Assembly: GCA_045613585.1 (NCBI GenBank)
Contig: JAZLBG010000012.1
Span: 1 to 7,798 of the forward strand
Source: Fimenecus sp045613585
Lineage (GTDB): Bacteria > Bacillota > Clostridia > Oscillospirales > Acutalibacteraceae
Direction: 5' to 3'
DNA: 7,798 bases
Shown: positions 5,994 through 7,798 of the stretch, one piece after another
Position numbering within the stretch: position 1 is the stretch's first letter
Layout: the number at the start of each line of letters is the position of its first letter
Position numbers and translations under genes: made by a program
Notes under the pieces: model-generated
Database searches by the model: none
What the model saw: the letters and a program-made list of their open reading frames with translations, nothing else
Told to the model about the DNA's origin: nothing

Positions 5994-7187
5994 ATGAGCA
6001 GTGCATTAAACAAAAAGACAGTTGAAGATTTACAAGTAGCTGGCAAGAAAGTTCTTGTTCGTTGCGACTTCAACGTAAAAATGGAAAATGGCGTAATTAC
6101 AAGTGACAAGAGAATTGTTGCTTCATTGCCAACAATCAAATATCTTATCGAAAACGGTGCAAAAGTAATTCTTTGCTCACACCTTGGTCGTCCAAAGGGT
6201 GAAGTAGTTCCTGAATTCTCACTTGCTCCTGTTGCTGCAAGACTTTCTGAGCTTCTTGGTCAAGAAGTTAAAATGGCAAAAGACGTTGTTGGTGAAAGTG
6301 CACAGGCACTTGCAGCTGACCTTAAAGATGGTGAAGTTCTTCTTCTTGAAAACGTTCGTTATGAAAAAGGCGAAACAAAGAATGACCCAGAACTTAGCAA
6401 AAAGTTTGCTGACCTTGCAGAACTTTATGTAAATGATGCTTTTGGTTCAGCTCATAGAGCTCACTCTTCAACAGCTGGTGTTGCAGAACATCTTCCAGCA
6501 GCTTGTGGTTACCTTATTCAGAAAGAAATCGAATTTATCGGTGGTGCTCTTGAAAATCCAAAGAGACCTCTTGTAGCAATCCTTGGTGGTGCTAAAGTTT
6601 CTGATAAAATTGGCGTTATCACAAACCTTATTGACAAGTGTGATACACTTATCATTGGTGGTGGTATGGCATACACATTTATGAAATCACTCGATTACAG
6701 TATTGGTACATCACTTCTTGAAGCAGATAAAGTTGAACTTGCTGCTGAAATGATGAAAAAAGCAGAAGAAAAAGGCGTTAAATTCCTTATTCCTGTTGAT
6801 AACAAAGTTGGTAGAGAATATGCACCAGATACAGAAGCAATGGTAGTTGAATCATGCAAGATTCCTGAAGACTGGATGGGTCTTGATATTGGTCCTAAGA
6901 CTCAGGCTATTTTTGCTGATGCTGTTAAAGATGCTGGTACAGTAATTTGGAATGGTCCTATGGGTGTTTCTGAATGGGAAGCATTCGCGTCAGGTACAAT
7001 TGCAGTAGCAACAGCTATTGCTGAAAGTGATGCAATTTCTATTATTGGTGGCGGTGATTCAGCTGCTGCTATTCAAAAACTTGGTTTTGCTGACAAGATG
7101 TCACACATCTCAACAGGTGGCGGTGCATCTCTTGAATATCTTGAAGGTAAAGAACTTCCAGGTATCGCAGCACTTAATGACAAATAA
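5994..7187 (+). CDS. pgk: Phosphoglycerate kinase
   Basis: Glycolytic enzyme that transfers phosphate from 1,3-bisphosphoglycerate to ADP, giving ATP and 3-phosphoglycerate in the cytoplasm. The 397-residue length matches bacterial PGK. N-domain substrate motifs: VLVRCDFNV at 20-28, CSHLGRPKG at 61-69, LLLENVRY at 116-123 and DAFGSAHRAHSS at 148-159. C-domain nucleotide motifs: LGGAKVSDKIGV at 197-208, IGGGMAYTF at 221-229, WNGPMGV at 319-325, GGGDSAAA at 352-359 and STGGGASLE at 373-381. The end of the first signature is unusual, NVKM where NVP is normal. The ATG follows AAAGGA with 10 nt spacing and has its own promoter. Codon choice is strongly biased, as expected for a highly expressed gene. 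tpiA follows after 65 bp; gap, the usual upstream partner, is replaced here by the WYL gene. Confidence 0.98.
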   Translation: MSSALNKKTVEDLQVAGKKVLVRCDFNVKMENGVITSDKRIVASLPTIKYLIENGAKVILCSHLGRPKGEVVPEFSLAPVAARLSELLGQEVKMAKDVVGESAQALAADLKDGEVLLLENVRYEKGETKNDPELSKKFADLAELYVNDAFGSAHRAHSSTAGVAEHLPAACGYLIQKEIEFIGGALENPKRPLVAILGGAKVSDKIGVITNLIDKCDTLIIGGGMAYTFMKSLDYSIGTSLLEADKVELAAEMMKKAEEKGVKFLIPVDNKVGREYAPDTEAMVVESCKIPEDWMGLDIGPKTQAIFADAVKDAGTVIWNGPMGVSEWEAFASGTIAVATAIAESDAISIIGGGDSAAAIQKLGFADKMSHISTGGGASLEYLEGKELPGIAALNDK

Positions 7188-7199
7188 TTAAAATAATTC

Positions 7200-7223
7200 G
7201 GGAGGACTTTTAATGGTCCTCCC
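7200..7223 (+). promoter_or_regulatory. GC-rich hairpin in the pgk-tpiA spacer
   Basis: Perfect 8-bp stem GGGAGGAC (7200-7207) with GTCCTCCC (7216-7223), loop TTTTAATG. Six of the eight pairs are G-C, striking in this AT-rich DNA. No T-run follows (ACAATTTGC), so it is not a standard terminator. It could protect the pgk 3' end, tune expression of tpiA relative to pgk, or control the small ORF whose start codon is in the loop. Confidence 0.65.
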
Positions 7224-7248
7224 ACAATTTGCAATAAGGAGTAAATAA
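7213..7248 (+). CDS. Possible 11-codon leader ORF upstream of tpiA
   Basis: ATG at 7213-7215 lies 7 nt after a strong Shine-Dalgarno-like GGGAGG (7200-7205) and opens a frame MVLPQFAIRSK ending in TAA at 7246-7248, 4 nt before the tpiA ATG. The tpiA Shine-Dalgarno site (AAGGAG, 7236-7241) lies inside it, so translating ribosomes would pass over it. The spacing is ideal, but the ORF is tiny and the same bases form a perfect hairpin, so chance is a real possibility. Confidence 0.25.
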   Translation: MVLPQFAIRSK

Positions 7249-7252
7249 AATT

Positions 7253-7798
7253 ATGAAAAAAGAACTTCGTAGAGCAGTTATCGCAGGTAACTGGAAAATG
7301 AATAACACACCTTCACAGGCAAAGGCACTTATTGAAGAAATGAAACCTCTTGTAGCTGGTGCGGATTGTGATGTAGTACTTTGTGTACCATTTATTGATA
7401 TCCCAGCAGCCGTTGAAGCAGCAAAAGGTTCAAACATTAAAATTGGTGCAGAAAATGTTCACTTTAAGGCATCTGGTGCTTATACTGGTGAAATTTCAGC
7501 AGATATGCTTAAAGAAGCAGGCGTTGAATATGTTGTAATTGGTCATAGCGAAAGAAGACAGTATTTTGGTGAAACAGACCAAACTGTAAACCTTCGTTCA
7601 CTTGCAGCTCTTAATGCTGGTCTTAAAGCAATTATTTGTGTTGGTGAAACTCTTGAGCAGAGAGAACTTGGTTACACAGAAACACTTCTTAAATTCCAGA
7701 CAAAGATGGCTCTTACAAATGTAACAAAAGAACAGCTTAAAGATGTTATCATCGCTTATGAACCAGTTTGGGCTATTGGTACAGGTGTTACAGCTACT
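7253..7798 (+). CDS. tpiA: Triosephosphate isomerase (3' end outside window)
   Basis: Glycolytic enzyme that interconverts dihydroxyacetone phosphate and glyceraldehyde 3-phosphate; a cytoplasmic TIM barrel, normally a dimer. 182 of the usual 250 or so residues are visible and the frame is open at the right edge. Catalytic residues are present: Asn13 and Lys15 in AGNWKMN (11-17), His98 in VIGHSERR (95-102), and Glu170 in AYEPVWAIGTG (168-178), which also contains flexible loop 6. Other conserved stretches are GAENVHF at 65-71, GAYTGEIS at 75-82 and CVGETLEQRE at 129-138. The ATG follows AAGGAG (7236-7241) with an 11-nt spacer, slightly long. It is presumably co-transcribed with pgk. Confidence 0.97.
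   Translation, partial: MKKELRRAVIAGNWKMNNTPSQAKALIEEMKPLVAGADCDVVLCVPFIDIPAAVEAAKGSNIKIGAENVHFKASGAYTGEISADMLKEAGVEYVVIGHSERRQYFGETDQTVNLRSLAALNAGLKAIICVGETLEQRELGYTETLLKFQTKMALTNVTKEQLKDVIIAYEPVWAIGTGVTAT

Noticed and set aside
5924..6139. Minus-strand 71-codon frame over the pgk promoter and start
   Set aside because: It is antisense to the start of pgk with no recognisable domain or convincing start signals.
7200..7230. Intrinsic terminator after pgk
   Set aside because: The stem is strong but there is no T-run after it, and tpiA follows closely, so it is listed as an intergenic hairpin instead.
7210..7437. Minus-strand 75-codon frame over the start of tpiA
   Set aside because: It is a shadow of tpiA; the plus-strand frame has all catalytic TIM residues.
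1..7798. CRISPR array, mobile element, toxin-antitoxin or defence island
   Set aside because: No regularly spaced repeats, transposase or integrase motifs, terminal repeats, or small gene pairs of that kind. The WYL protein alone is not evidence of defence, as it sits with a glycosidase.

Overview
The window is an AT-rich piece of a low-GC Gram-positive chromosome, most likely an anaerobic Clostridia member of the Ruminococcaceae/Oscillospiraceae type. This rests on the A/T-ending codon use, purine-rich Shine-Dalgarno sites (GGAGGT, AAGGAG), hairpin-plus-T-run terminators, a CCA-encoding tRNA gene, and an AGCS transporter, a short leaderless amidase-fold protein, a cytoplasmic family 2 glycosidase and a WYL regulator. 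The lineage is inferred from general resemblance; no search was run.

Layout, left to right. (1) Positions 3-1130 (+) are the 3' part of a sodium:amino-acid symporter of the AGCS family, ended by a strong terminator. (2) Positions 1176-1661 (+) encode a 161-residue amidase-like protein whose start codon directly follows that terminator's T-run. (3) A shared hairpin at 1667-1694 separates it from a convergent CapA-family gene (1698-2861, -). (4) Upstream of the CapA gene on the same strand are a terminator and tRNA-Leu(UAG) (2917-3001, -), with a well-formed promoter at 3015-3043. (5) A plus-strand promoter abuts it back to back at 3044-3072 and drives a probable two-gene unit: a GH2 glycosidase (3125-4879) and, one base after its stop, a WYL-domain regulator (4881-5879). 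(6) Another promoter (5914-5942) precedes phosphoglycerate kinase (5994-7187) and triosephosphate isomerase (7253 to the window end), two genes of lower glycolysis. A GC-rich hairpin and a possible 11-codon leader ORF lie between them.

The genes form independent modules: amino-acid uptake, a possible peptidase/amidase, a CapA-like putative metallophosphatase, tRNA-Leu, intracellular sugar cleavage with its probable regulator, and central glycolysis. Every gap is under about 125 bp. I see no mobile element, CRISPR array, phage gene or defence system, and nothing I would call a new biological system. The most interesting features are regulatory. Two genes (amidase and CapA) begin just downstream of, or inside, terminators that appear to belong to the preceding gene. 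A third (tpiA) is preceded by a hairpin that could hold the start signals of a leader peptide.
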